NCBI GenBank assembly: GCA_023663345.1 | Contig: JAMPHR010000002.1 | Span: 62,001 to 126,000 of the forward strand | Source of the DNA: Paenibacillus sp. | GTDB lineage: Bacteria; Bacteroidota; Bacteroidia; Bacteroidales; Muribaculaceae | Reading direction: 5' to 3' | DNA: 64,000 bases | Shown: positions 51,505 to 60,454 of the stretch, piece after piece | How the letters are laid out: the number at the start of each line of letters is the position of its first letter | Numbering within the stretch: the stretch's first letter is position 1 | Translations under genes and position numbers: made by a program | The notes under the pieces: generated by a model | Told to the model about the DNA's origin: nothing | Seen by the model: the letters and a program-made list of their open reading frames with translations, nothing else | Databases searched by the model: none

Positions 51505-54332
51505 AATTTTTTGAGACTTTTTAGATACTCGGCCGGGGTGCTTCCGGTGAATTTCTTGAAGTATCGGAAGAAGCTTGCCCGCGAGCTGAATCCGCATTTT
51601 GCCGACATGGCACTTATTGTATATTTTACAAGATTGGGGTCCTTTTCAAGCATCTCCTTGAACGCCTTCACGCGGTGTTCGTTCACATAGTCGTAGTAGT
51701 TGGTCTTGAGATACTGGTTGAACGTGTACGACAGGGCGTGGGTGTTGTATCCGATCATAGTGGCGAGGTCCGACACCTTGAGGTCGGGATTGGTGAACGG
51801 TCGCTCCGTGCGCATGATGGCATCAAGCTTGCGTAACACGCGCCGGCACTCCACGTCGCTCAGTCGGGTGGTGCGGTACTTGGTGTCCTCGCCTCCGGCC
51901 GATGCATCAGCCGTCTTCCCCAGCGCCTCATCATCAGCGCTGTCATACATGGCGGCATATTCCCCTTGGGCGATTCCGGCCAGTATGCGGCGGTGGCGTA
52001 TGTACAGGTACACGGCCACAGCCACGGCTATGAGGGCGATAGCTATGAGCACCCATTCAAATGTCGAGAACACGTGGCTCATCCTCACGTCCATGCGGCT
52101 CTCGGTGGACGGCGATCCGGCCTGGCGCACCTTGAAGGTATAGCGCCCGGTGGGGATGTCGTAGTAGGTGGCCGACGGGTCGGCCTCGGCCATGATCCAC
52201 TCGTCGTCGTATCCGTCCAGTTTGTATTCATATTTGTGCCGCTCGTCGCTGGTGTAGCCCAGATCGGAGAAATATATGGTGAACGACCTGTTGTTGGAGT
52301 TGAGCGAGAGCACCGGATGGCGGGCCGAGCCCTTGAGGCTCCCCATCATGGAGTGTCCTCCGGCCACCACGTCGGTGATGCGTGGCACCCGCTGGGTCTT
52401 GGCGTTGGTCTTGAAGTTCTCGTAGTCGAGGTGTACCAGTCCGCCCGTGCAACCCATCCACAGGTCCCCCTTGTCGTCGCGTATGGGCGGACAGAAGGTG
52501 AACACCGGCGAGGGGATGCCGTCCGAGGCCGAGAAGTGTCTTACCTCCTTGTCGCGGTCATACTGTATGAGACCGTCGTCGGTGCCTATCCACAGGTTGC
52601 GGTCGGTGTCCTCGGTGATGAAAGTCACGGTGGGCACACGGCCTCCGGCACTCAAGGGCAGAGGGCTGAAACGGGTGAGGGCGAGGTCGCTTTTCACCAC
52701 GTCGCCACGGTCGGGCACGAAGTACAGGTTGTGCTCCCCGTCCTCGTAGATGTCGCGGATCTTCTGGTTGTTGACAAATCCCTTGGGGAAATTGTCGGCT
52801 CTCAGCGCTCCGTCCTGAAGCACGGCCATGCCGTTCTCGGTGCAGAACCATCCCCTGCCTGCGCTGTCGAAGAATATCTCGAACACCTCGCCACGGGGCA
52901 GACGCGAGTTGGCATAAGTGTAGGAGTCCTTGAGCTTTCCGTCGCGGAACGAGTAGGCGCCCAGCGATGATCCTACCCACATGTCGCCGTTGCTGTCGGG
53001 CGTGATCACAAACACATTGGTATTCTCGAAGGCGGGTCCCACGGGATTGAACCTCGATATGCTCAGTGTCGCGGGATTGAAGGTGTACATTCCTCCGCCG
53101 TATGTGCCTATATAATATAGGTGGTCGGCGGGATTGTAGGTGGTGGCGAATATGATGTTGCTCCTGATCGCCGGGGTGGCGAACGAGGCCGTGAGACCGT
53201 TTTCGCGGTTCAGATAATACAGCCCCTCGCGGGTGCCTATGAGCATCTCGTCGCCGTTGATGGCCACGGCACGCACGGTCATCTGCGAGGTGTCGAAATA
53301 GTTGGAGTAGCTGAATATGTCGAAGATCCGGCTTGCCTCGGGGGTGTAGTCGAGCCCCGACTGGTAGTAGCCTATCCACAGCAATCCCTCGCTGTCGGTC
53401 TCGATGGAGTAGACTGAGTTGGAGCTGAGGCTTTCGCCCTGGGGAGCGAGACGCTCGTGGGTCAGATGATTGGCCATAGCTCCGCGCCGGGTGGAATAGA
53501 TATATACCCCGTCTCCGTCGGTGGCAATATTGAGCATCCCTTCGTCGGGGTCGACACTGATGGCCGATACCAGGTTGCACCCGGCGTTGATGGCCTGGCC
53601 CCAAGCCCTGGAGCTGATGTCAAATGTCAATACTCCCTCGCCACGGGTGGCGATGTACAGGATGTTGCCTATGCGGGCCATGTCGGTGAACTCGGCGTTG
53701 ACCGATGCGTTGGGATACTCGGTGAAGATCCTTTCCTTGAGGTTGAGATACATGAGCGAGGATCGCGAGGCGAGCCATAGGGCATCGCTCGATGCCGGGT
53801 CGGGCTGGAGAGATTTTATCACATTGTTGGCCGAGAGCACGTCGCTACGTGGCATGAACCTCTCCACATGCCGCTCATCGCCCGAGAGCAGATACACCCC
53901 CTGATCGGTGGCGGCAAACAGTGTGTCGCCCTGCAGGAGCAGTCCGTTGACCGGAAAGTTTATGCGGTTTCGGGCCATAGGGATAATGTCGCTCCCCCCG
54001 GCCGGCAGGCGGAACACCCCCTCGCCGTTGGCGATATACACTGTCCCGTCGCGTCCCGAGGTTATGTCGGTCACGCGCTTCAGGTTTAGCCTTTCGCCCG
54101 GTATCGTGTACTTCTTCACCCTCACGCCGTCATATCGGTCGACGGTCTGCCCGGTGCCTATCCACACATATCCCGTGGCGTCGCGGTGTATGGCGTTGAC
54201 CAGCCGGTCCGATGTGCTCACCTGGCGGAATGTCTGCGCTCCTGCCGGCAGTGCCGTCAGGAGGATTATTGAAAATATAATATATAGGTATATCCCTTGG
54301 GTGCGTATGTAGTGCGTGTGTTGGCGGTACAT
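51501..54332 (-). CDS. Membrane sensor with beta-propeller, Y_Y_Y domain and cytoplasmic AraC domain
   Basis: 943 residues. Signal/membrane anchor about 12-32, periplasmic two-component-regulator propeller repeats (about 35-650; repeated WIGTGQT, WIGYYQSG, MWVGSSLGAYSF, LWIGTDDGLIQYD), a Y_Y_Y sandwich (about 665-745, YEYKLDGYDDEWIMAEADPSATYYDIPTGRYTFKV), one membrane helix about 758-778, then only 165 cytoplasmic residues ending in an AraC HTH (about 845-943, VSDLATMIGYNTHALSYTFNQYL, ISAMSAKCGFSSRASFFRYFKKFTG). The histidine kinase and receiver domains of a hybrid two-component system are absent; there is no room for them. It is expected to activate the PUL in response to a periplasmic oligosaccharide. 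Leftward, upstream of the sigma-susCD run. Confidence 0.93.
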   Translation of the reverse strand: MYRQHTHYIRTQGIYLYIIFSIILLTALPAGAQTFRQVSTSDRLVNAIHRDATGYVWIGTGQTVDRYDGVRVKKYTIPGERLNLKRVTDITSGRDGTVYIANGEGVFRLPAGGSDIIPMARNRINFPVNGLLLQGDTLFAATDQGVYLLSGDERHVERFMPRSDVLSANNVIKSLQPDPASSDALWLASRSSLMYLNLKERIFTEYPNASVNAEFTDMARIGNILYIATRGEGVLTFDISSRAWGQAINAGCNLVSAISVDPDEGMLNIATDGDGVYIYSTRRGAMANHLTHERLAPQGESLSSNSVYSIETDSEGLLWIGYYQSGLDYTPEASRIFDIFSYSNYFDTSQMTVRAVAINGDEMLIGTREGLYYLNRENGLTASFATPAIRSNIIFATTYNPADHLYYIGTYGGGMYTFNPATLSISRFNPVGPAFENTNVFVITPDSNGDMWVGSSLGAYSFRDGKLKDSYTYANSRLPRGEVFEIFFDSAGRGWFCTENGMAVLQDGALRADNFPKGFVNNQKIRDIYEDGEHNLYFVPDRGDVVKSDLALTRFSPLPLSAGGRVPTVTFITEDTDRNLWIGTDDGLIQYDRDKEVRHFSASDGIPSPVFTFCPPIRDDKGDLWMGCTGGLVHLDYENFKTNAKTQRVPRITDVVAGGHSMMGSLKGSARHPVLSLNSNNRSFTIYFSDLGYTSDERHKYEYKLDGYDDEWIMAEADPSATYYDIPTGRYTFKVRQAGSPSTESRMDVRMSHVFSTFEWVLIAIALIAVAVAVYLYIRHRRILAGIAQGEYAAMYDSADDEALGKTADASAGGEDTKYRTTRLSDVECRRVLRKLDAIMRTERPFTNPDLKVSDLATMIGYNTHALSYTFNQYLKTNYYDYVNEHRVKAFKEMLEKDPNLVKYTISAMSAKCGFSSRASFFRYFKKFTGSTPAEYLKSLKKL

Positions 54333-54378
54333 GAGAAATAAGGCTGTTAAGTAGAGCGAGTGTTTTCACTGCGTCATG

Positions 54379-54411
54379 CAAATTTAATCATTGCACCCGC
54401 AACTATCCAAA
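54379..54411 (-). promoter_or_regulatory. Promoter of the sensor gene
   Basis: Minus-strand -7 TAAATTTG (54379-54386), 21-bp spacer, -33 TTTG (54408-54411). The remaining 265-bp divergent gap holds only this and the antitoxin promoter. Confidence 0.7.
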
Positions 54412-54566
54412 AAAGCACCCATAAAAAATCACCGCCCGGGGAGTTTTATATGGACTTTTTTTGTAAGCCATATCCGGTAAGCCGGTCATGCGCATCACAA
54501 TGTGATAATAGCTGAAAAAATATATTAAAAATATGGCTATGAACATATTATTCAGAATATTAGTTG

Positions 54567-54574
54567 TATATTTG
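54567..54574 (+). promoter_or_regulatory. Promoter box of the Panacea pair
   Basis: TATATTTG, exact TAnnTTTG, 23 bp before the ATG at 54598. No clear -33. Confidence 0.5.
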
Positions 54575-54597
54575 CATACTTTAATACACATAAAGAT

Positions 54598-55155
54598 ATG
54601 AAGACTCCTCAACAGATAGCAAAGATTAAAGCGGTTCTGCTATACATCATGCAGAATTTCCATGACGGGGTTGATTATATAAAACTGTTCAAGATATTAT
54701 ATTTCGCACAGCAGGACCATCTTGTCAGATACGGCAAGGTCATAGTGGATGATTCGTTCCGGGCTTTGAAGCATGGACCGGTACCGACTTACACATATAA
54801 GGCGCTCCAGATAGCGGAAGGAAAACCGCTTGAAGGAGATTTCGATGAATTTCTGAGCAATATATCGGTCAGGGACAAAAAGGTGTACACCACTGCGTTG
54901 CCTGACATGGATTATATATCGGGCGCCGACCGGAAATGCCTTGACGCGGCAATCGCCAAGTATAAGGATACCGACCCATATGATCTCTCCGACCTATCGC
55001 ACGATGCGGCATGGATGGAAGCGATAAGCAGAGTCCAGGACGACCCGCAGAAGAATTTCATCACTCTGATAGATATTGCCCGGGCCGGATGTGCCTCGGA
55101 ACCGATGGTCGACTATATCCGGGAAAAGCAGATAGTGAAGAATGCATTATCTTAG
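54598..55155 (+). CDS. Panacea-domain (DUF4065/SocA-like) predicted antitoxin
   Basis: 185-residue cytosolic protein. The segment about 20-70 (YIKLFKILYFAQQDHLVRYGKVIVDDSFRALKHGPVPTYTY) is the signature of the Panacea/DUF4065 family, with LFKILYFAQ, then the HGPVP loop. Family members neutralise many unrelated toxins and are encoded next to them. The next gene starts 5 bp downstream, so the pair is one operon. More AT-rich than the flanking PUL genes, in keeping with a mobile accessory unit. Antitoxin role is by family and context, not shown by the sequence alone. Confidence 0.8.
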   Translation: MKTPQQIAKIKAVLLYIMQNFHDGVDYIKLFKILYFAQQDHLVRYGKVIVDDSFRALKHGPVPTYTYKALQIAEGKPLEGDFDEFLSNISVRDKKVYTTALPDMDYISGADRKCLDAAIAKYKDTDPYDLSDLSHDAAWMEAISRVQDDPQKNFITLIDIARAGCASEPMVDYIREKQIVKNALS

Positions 55156-55160
55156 AGATA

Positions 55161-55643
55161 ATGGAGGATAAAGACGGTGTATTAGCCAGATTGCAGGCAC
55201 GGATTGCCGACGCTGAACTTGTGGATATGTCATCCGTCAGGATTGGCGACATTATCTATGTCCCGTTGGATGAGGATGACGGTCTGACCCTGACCGGCGG
55301 TTATGATACCCGTAAGAAATATATCGTGATCATAGGGTTCACCCCTGAGGGGATAGCTGTGGGCGCTTTGCTCATTAACTCGGAAATAGACCCCTCCAAA
55401 AGATCTCAGGAAATGATGGATTGTCAATATCCTCTCTTGTTGAGGGATTATCGGGGCATATTGGACTATGACAGTTGGCTTGATTGCTCCGATATATTTG
55501 AATTATCAAAACAGAAGGTTGCTGAGCGGAAAGGTCGATTGAAGGGTCGGTTGATAGCTTCCGACAGGGAGCGGGTCATGCAATTCCTGAAAGAGACCGA
55601 GGTATTTGATAATGTGACGAAGAGAAGATATGGCCTGATTTGA
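55161..55643 (+). CDS. Partner of the Panacea protein, candidate toxin
   Basis: 160 residues from the ATG at 55161, 5 bp after the antitoxin stop; the same frame is open further upstream but that extension overlaps the antitoxin gene and is rejected. I do not recognise the family. Visible: no signal or membrane segment; SVRIGDIIYVPLDEDDG then KKYIVIIGFTPEGIAVGALLINSEID and YDSWLDCSDIFELSK, a strand order that recalls the SH3-like barrel of MazF/PemK toxins (weak, motif-level only). C-terminal charged helix KGRLIASDRERVMQFLKETEVF. Toxin role inferred from its neighbour. Confidence 0.55.
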   Translation: MEDKDGVLARLQARIADAELVDMSSVRIGDIIYVPLDEDDGLTLTGGYDTRKKYIVIIGFTPEGIAVGALLINSEIDPSKRSQEMMDCQYPLLLRDYRGILDYDSWLDCSDIFELSKQKVAERKGRLKGRLIASDRERVMQFLKETEVFDNVTKRRYGLI

Positions 55644-55662
55644 ATTTGATTCATAATAATAT

Positions 55663-55697
55663 GACGGTCCCGGGGCATAGTATGTTCCGGGACCGTC
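55663..55697. terminator. Hairpin between convergent genes
   Basis: 11-bp perfect stem GACGGTCCCGG (55663-55673) / CCGGGACCGTC (55687-55697). No long T-tract on either side, but it sits 20 bp after the candidate toxin stop and 47 bp after the GH43-GH35 stop. Confidence 0.65.
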
Positions 55698-55743
55698 CGT
55701 TAGAGTGACTTCAGTTGCCAAAAATAGGGGACTGAATAGGAAT

Positions 55744-58700
55744 TTAGATCTTGAAGCGGGTGCTTTTCACGTACACGTTGAAATCCTTGATGGCGCCGGG
55801 TGCGCCTGACTCCATGCGGGGCAGATATTGGATCCCGCTCAGTGTGCGTTCGGCGCCGAGGTCTATCACTATGCTGTGGGGAAACGGGGCGGTGCGCCTT
55901 GTGCTCCAGTAGGTTGACTCCTGGAGGTCAAACACCTTGTCGGCCGAGCAGTTGACTTTCGATACGTCCTCGCTGTCGGCATACACCACCGTCCACGGTT
56001 CGCGTGAGAGTCTTTCCCCCTCGCCGTCGGTCACATACAGTTCGGCGATGGCCGTGTTGTTACCGCTGTTGATGCCGTTGAGCGATTCCAGGCAGATGTA
56101 CCGGCCTGTCACGGGGGTGTCGAATATCACCTCCTGCCAACCGTTTCCGGGCTTGAACGAGCCCGATGCCACCGGCTTTTCCCCGCTCAGATCGAGGGCC
56201 TCCCCCTCATTGCGGTGGGTGAGGGGTTTGGGTGACTGGAGCTTATCGATTATCGGCTCGGTCAGACCCTCGCTCACAGCCTCGCGCGGGCCGAGGATAT
56301 CCACTACCAATATCTCGTTCTGCCCCTTTTTCAGCCAGCATCCCGGCATGTAGAGGGTCTGTTGCGGGCCTATCTCCCAGATACGTCCCATGGGATGGCC
56401 GTTGACATACACCAGTCCTTTGCCCCAGGTCTCGAAGTTCAGGAAAGTATCCGACGGCTTTTTCACCTCGAAAGTACCCCGGTACACGCCCCGTGGCAAA
56501 CGCCCGTCCTCGCCGGGAGTGAACGCACCCAAAGGCAGATACTCCATCGAGTCGTAAAATTCCATCGAGTCGTCCAGATTGAATACCTCCCAACCGCTCA
56601 GTCGGGTGTCAAACCGGTGTCCGTCGCAGCTCACGCTCACGGTCACATTGTCGGTGATCCCCTTGAAGTCCTTTATGGCGCGTCCGAAATTGATGCGGCC
56701 CATCGCCTCGACCAGAATATCGAGCCTGGCACCCTTTTCACAGGGGGGCAGTTTCACCGACTTTTCACCCAGGCGGCGGTCGATGGTGCCTATGTACAGG
56801 TCGTTGACAAATATCTGTCCGTAGTCGTGCAGGTCGTTGACAGTCAGCAGGCCACCGTCGGGGAGTGAGGGGAGGGTAGTGCGGTAGAGGATACTTCCGA
56901 ATCCCTGGTCATACTCCTCCATTGTCTTTATATCTATCGAGCGTTTGGGCGCGGGCAGGTTGGCAAACAGCGGGGCCACCTCGGTAAGCTCAAACTTCTT
57001 GACCGCTATCGGCTTGATGGTCGCGGGGATGGCCGGGAGCTTCTTCCCGTCGTTGTATTTGGCCATCATTTCCCTGAGCTCGTGATATTTGGGTGTCACC
57101 TGTCCCGACTCACTGATGGGTGCGTCGTAGTCGTAGGAGGTCACGTCGGGCGCGAATCCGGGCGAATTGGCTCCGGCCCAGTGGCCCCAGTTGGTGCCTC
57201 CGTGGGTCATGTAGAGGCTGAACGAGATCCCCTTGGAGAGCATTTCGTCCATGCCGGCCACCATGTCGGCTGCCGGACGGGTCTCATGATTGGCTCCCCA
57301 CTTGTCAAACCATCCGCTCCAGAACTCCGAACACATCAGCGGGGAGTTGGGCCGTGCTTTCTTGAGAGGGGCAAACTGCTGGTCGATGTTGGCTCCGGTG
57401 CCGAAATTGATGGTCCATATCAGGTCGTGCAGACCGTTGTTGAGGAAATTGGACGACCAGTCACACTGGAACATGGTCACATCCTTCCCGAAATTCTTGC
57501 GCAACATGTCGCGGATGGTTCCCACATACTCCTTGTCGATGCCGTAGGATCCATACTCGTTTTCCACCTGTATCATCACTATGGGGCCACCCTTGTCGAT
57601 GGTCATGTCGCCCACCTGAGCGGCCACAGCCTGCTGGAACTTGTCGACACGCTCCAGGAAATAGGGGTCGGATTCGCGCAGGCGTATATCCTTCTTCTTG
57701 AGCAACCACCATGGCAGTCCGCCCATCTCCCACTCGGCACACACGTAGGGGCCGGGGCGCAGTATCACTTTCATGTCGTTGGCCTCGCACAGTCTCACGA
57801 ACTCGGCCAGGTCGTTCTGTCCCGTGAAGTCAAATTCCCCCTCGCGCGGTTCATGGGCGTTCCAGAACACATAGAGACACACGGCATTCATTCCCAGGGC
57901 CTTGCACAGCTTGATGCGCTGGTCCCAATAAGGGCGGGGGATGCGGGGATAGTGCAGCTCGGCCGCTTTCATCACGAAAGGCTCGCCGTTGAGCAGGAAT
58001 GTCCCGTCGCCCGCCTCAAACCGCGGCTGATCCTCGAATTCATCCATGCTCCAGCTGTCACGCCAGGGGATCGAGATCTTTCCGTCCTCGAACGTTATGG
58101 GGAGCCACACGTAGCGCGAGTTCTCCAGGTCGGTCTTGTTCCAGCGGTCAAACATCGCCACGTAGCAATCCTTCTTCCCATACACCGGTTGCACGTAGGT
58201 GCTCTGGGCATAAAATGTCTTGTCGGCATCCTTTCCCGTGCAGGGATTGCCTATCACGGTCCACGGTCCCATTATCGAGTCGGCCATGGCCAGTTCGGCC
58301 TGGTTGGGGTCCCAGCCCGTGCAACCCGATGAGAGCATGTAGTATTTGCCTCCGTGCTTGAACACGGCGGGAGCCTCGCGGCTCATACCGATGAAATTGC
58401 GGGTGAACCGTCCCGTGGGACGCAGATAGTCGTCGGTCAGTTCGTTGATATAGAGCGTGGCGTTGCTTTCGGATGATGCAAACTGGTAGGCCTTGCCGTC
58501 GTCGTCCACATACACCGTCTGGTCCCTGCTCATGGCATTATTGGGTCTGAAACTGCCCAGATATTTGAACGGGCCGGTGGGCGAGTCGCTCACGGCCACT
58601 CCGGCGGCGGCCTTGCTGTAGTCGGCGCTTTCGACGTGGGCCCACATCACGAATTTTCCTGTCTTGGCATTGTACACCACCTTGGGGCGTTCCAGCACCT

Positions 58701-59046
58701 TGCTCGGGTGCAGGTCGCTCGTCTCGTCATCGGGCTCGGCGGGGAGCACGATCCCCTCGAAAGTCCAGTTCACCATGTCGGGCGACGAGTAGCACCCCAC
58801 GCCGGTCACATCCGTGCGGTAGCACTCCCATGTGGCCCACTCGGGCAACACGGTCTTTCCCTTCTTGTATTCTCCATACCAGTAGTACTTGCCGTTGTGG
58901 TGCAGGATTCCGCCTCCATGGGCATTGATCGGCGCGCCCGAAGTGTCAAGCCATTCCGCCCCGGGGACAATGGTCACGTTCTTGGCCTCGGCCACTGAAG
59001 CCACGGCCAGCAATGCGAGAAGTAATGTGATAATTTTTGTTTTCAC
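55744..59046 (-). CDS. GH43-GH35 fusion with discoidin-like C terminus
   Basis: 1100-residue exported multi-enzyme, GTG start at 59046 giving signal peptide MKTKIITLLLALLAVASVAEA. Residues about 23-340: five-bladed propeller like exo-beta-1,3-galactanases of GH43 (AHGGGILHHNGKYYWYGE at the first blade). About 345-690: GH35 beta-galactosidase with RPGPYVCAEWEMGGLPWW, acid/base Glu497 in VENEYGSYG and nucleophile Glu574 in MCSEFWSGW. About 700-955: galactose-binding jelly-roll domains. About 965-1100: F5/8 type C-like domain (WSTRRTAPFPHSIVIDLG). Two galactose-removing activities in one chain fit a beta-1,3-galactan backbone. Promoter box TATATTTG on minus at 59093-59100. Confidence 0.92.
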   Translation of the reverse strand: MKTKIITLLLALLAVASVAEAKNVTIVPGAEWLDTSGAPINAHGGGILHHNGKYYWYGEYKKGKTVLPEWATWECYRTDVTGVGCYSSPDMVNWTFEGIVLPAEPDDETSDLHPSKVLERPKVVYNAKTGKFVMWAHVESADYSKAAAGVAVSDSPTGPFKYLGSFRPNNAMSRDQTVYVDDDGKAYQFASSESNATLYINELTDDYLRPTGRFTRNFIGMSREAPAVFKHGGKYYMLSSGCTGWDPNQAELAMADSIMGPWTVIGNPCTGKDADKTFYAQSTYVQPVYGKKDCYVAMFDRWNKTDLENSRYVWLPITFEDGKISIPWRDSWSMDEFEDQPRFEAGDGTFLLNGEPFVMKAAELHYPRIPRPYWDQRIKLCKALGMNAVCLYVFWNAHEPREGEFDFTGQNDLAEFVRLCEANDMKVILRPGPYVCAEWEMGGLPWWLLKKKDIRLRESDPYFLERVDKFQQAVAAQVGDMTIDKGGPIVMIQVENEYGSYGIDKEYVGTIRDMLRKNFGKDVTMFQCDWSSNFLNNGLHDLIWTINFGTGANIDQQFAPLKKARPNSPLMCSEFWSGWFDKWGANHETRPAADMVAGMDEMLSKGISFSLYMTHGGTNWGHWAGANSPGFAPDVTSYDYDAPISESGQVTPKYHELREMMAKYNDGKKLPAIPATIKPIAVKKFELTEVAPLFANLPAPKRSIDIKTMEEYDQGFGSILYRTTLPSLPDGGLLTVNDLHDYGQIFVNDLYIGTIDRRLGEKSVKLPPCEKGARLDILVEAMGRINFGRAIKDFKGITDNVTVSVSCDGHRFDTRLSGWEVFNLDDSMEFYDSMEYLPLGAFTPGEDGRLPRGVYRGTFEVKKPSDTFLNFETWGKGLVYVNGHPMGRIWEIGPQQTLYMPGCWLKKGQNEILVVDILGPREAVSEGLTEPIIDKLQSPKPLTHRNEGEALDLSGEKPVASGSFKPGNGWQEVIFDTPVTGRYICLESLNGINSGNNTAIAELYVTDGEGERLSREPWTVVYADSEDVSKVNCSADKVFDLQESTYWSTRRTAPFPHSIVIDLGAERTLSGIQYLPRMESGAPGAIKDFNVYVKSTRFKI

Positions 59047-59427
59047 GGTCAGTGTGATAATGTATGATGATGAGATGTGGGTTTACTGTATGCAAATATA
59101 CGTATTCAGTGCCTCAATTTACTCATGTCAATAGTTCATTTAATGTATTTAAATCGTTCATTTCTGTCGTTTGACCGATTCAGCACCCCTTTTTGAATGA
59201 TTAATACCGCGTTTGCATGGTGGAATATTATAAATTTGCAATACCAAATTTTTGATGTTCATATTGTAATTAATAACAGGATTGGGTATTCTCAGTTTCC
59301 GTCAGGATGATTTCTCAGGGGAAAAAGATTGTGATTAGGCCTTCGTTTTTTTGAAACCCCGTGAATTAATACTATTTTTGAAGCATCGGAGATGTTTTCC
59401 CGATGCTTCGCGATAAAAGTAACTGCG
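59047..59427. other. Divergent promoter region of GH43-GH35 and GH43 genes
   Basis: 381 bp. Leftward box TATATTTG (59093-59100). Rightward: best promoter TTTG (59350-59353), 19-bp spacer, TATTTTTG (59373-59380); a second box TAAATTTG at 59231-59238 lacks a well-placed -33. A 10-bp hairpin follows the rightward box (59380-59409). No gene in the region. Confidence 0.6.
59380..59409 (+). promoter_or_regulatory. Hairpin at the 5' end of the GH43 transcript
   Basis: GAAGCATCGG (59380-59389) pairs perfectly with CCGATGCTTC (59400-59409), 10-nt loop. It starts at the last base of the -7 box and ends 18 nt before the ATG at 59428, so it is either an operator dyad or a stabilising mRNA 5' hairpin. 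Confidence 0.5.
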
Positions 59428-60426
59428 ATGAACTGTATCAAGAGAGCCATATTGCTCATGATGATTATCTCCCCGCTGGCGGTTATGGCCGGTGGTGGCA
59501 ATCCCGTTCTGCCCGGTTTCCATGCCGATCCCGAGATACTCTACGCCGAAAAGACCGGTAAATACTACATTTATTCCACCACCGACGGGTTCCATGGCTG
59601 GGGTGGCCATTATTTCCGCGCATACTCCTCCGACGATCTCTCCCGATGGACCGATTGTGGAATCATGCTTGACCTCAAAGGCCCTCAGGTGTCATGGGCT
59701 GTAGGAAATGCCTGGGCTCCGGCCATAATCGAGCGCAAGTACCCCGACGGATCCTATAAGTATTTCTTCTATTTCAGCGGACATTCGCCCGAGGCTAACC
59801 GCAAACAGATCGGCGTGGCTGTTGCCGACGATCCTGCCGGGCCGTTCCTCGATCTTGGCCATCCCATAGTGACCGATTCCCCGGTGGGACGCGGACAGCA
59901 GATCGATGTGGATGTGTTCCACGATCCCGTGTCGGGCAAATATTATCTCTATTGGGGCAACGGCTACATGGCCGGAGCCGAGCTTGTCGACGACATGACC
60001 TCCATAAAGCCAGAGACAATCACGGTTATGACTCCCGAAGGTGGCACTCTTGCTACCTACGCCTACCGGGAAGCTCCCTACGTGTTTTTCCGCAACGGCA
60101 CCTACTATTTCATGTGGTCGGTCGACGATACCGGCTCCCCCAACTATCATGTGGCCTATGGCACATCCGATTCGCCCCTCGGCCCCATCAAGGTTGCCGA
60201 CGACCCCATCGTGCTTATCCAGGATCCTGAAAAGCAGATCTACGGTCCGGCTCATAACTCGGTGATCAACCTTCCCGGCACCGATGAATGGCTCATCGTG
60301 TATCACCGTATCAACAAGGACTACATCGAGCGCGACAAAGGCCCCGGATTCCACCGTGAGGTGTGCATCGACCGCCTCGAATTCAACCCCGACGGAACCA
60401 TCCGCCGTGTAACCCCAACCAAATAA
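59428..60426 (+). CDS. GH43-family glycosidase
   Basis: 332 residues from the ATG at 59428 (MNCIKRAILLMMIISPLAVMAG signal peptide); an ATG at 59392 lies in the leader hairpin and is rejected. Five-bladed propeller with catalytic acids visible: FHADPEILYAEKTGKYYIYST (base Asp), VSWAVGNAWAPAIIER, and YREAPYVFFRNGTYYFMWS (acid Glu). Probably arabinofuranosidase or galactanase-type; subfamily not assigned. First gene of a rightward operon with GH97 and GH127 (28-bp and 14-bp gaps). Confidence 0.9.
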   Translation: MNCIKRAILLMMIISPLAVMAGGGNPVLPGFHADPEILYAEKTGKYYIYSTTDGFHGWGGHYFRAYSSDDLSRWTDCGIMLDLKGPQVSWAVGNAWAPAIIERKYPDGSYKYFFYFSGHSPEANRKQIGVAVADDPAGPFLDLGHPIVTDSPVGRGQQIDVDVFHDPVSGKYYLYWGNGYMAGAELVDDMTSIKPETITVMTPEGGTLATYAYREAPYVFFRNGTYYFMWSVDDTGSPNYHVAYGTSDSPLGPIKVADDPIVLIQDPEKQIYGPAHNSVINLPGTDEWLIVYHRINKDYIERDKGPGFHREVCIDRLEFNPDGTIRRVTPTK

Positions 60427-60454
60427 TACCATACCTTTTAATTTTATACCGTTG

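Noticed and set aside
55011-55160. Upstream extension of the candidate toxin frame
   Set aside because: Overlaps the antitoxin gene in another frame; the ATG at 55161 directly follows the antitoxin stop and gives a compact protein.
57082-58332. 416-codon plus-strand frame opposite the GH43-GH35 gene
   Set aside because: Same type of antisense shadow; the minus strand carries GH35 catalytic motifs.
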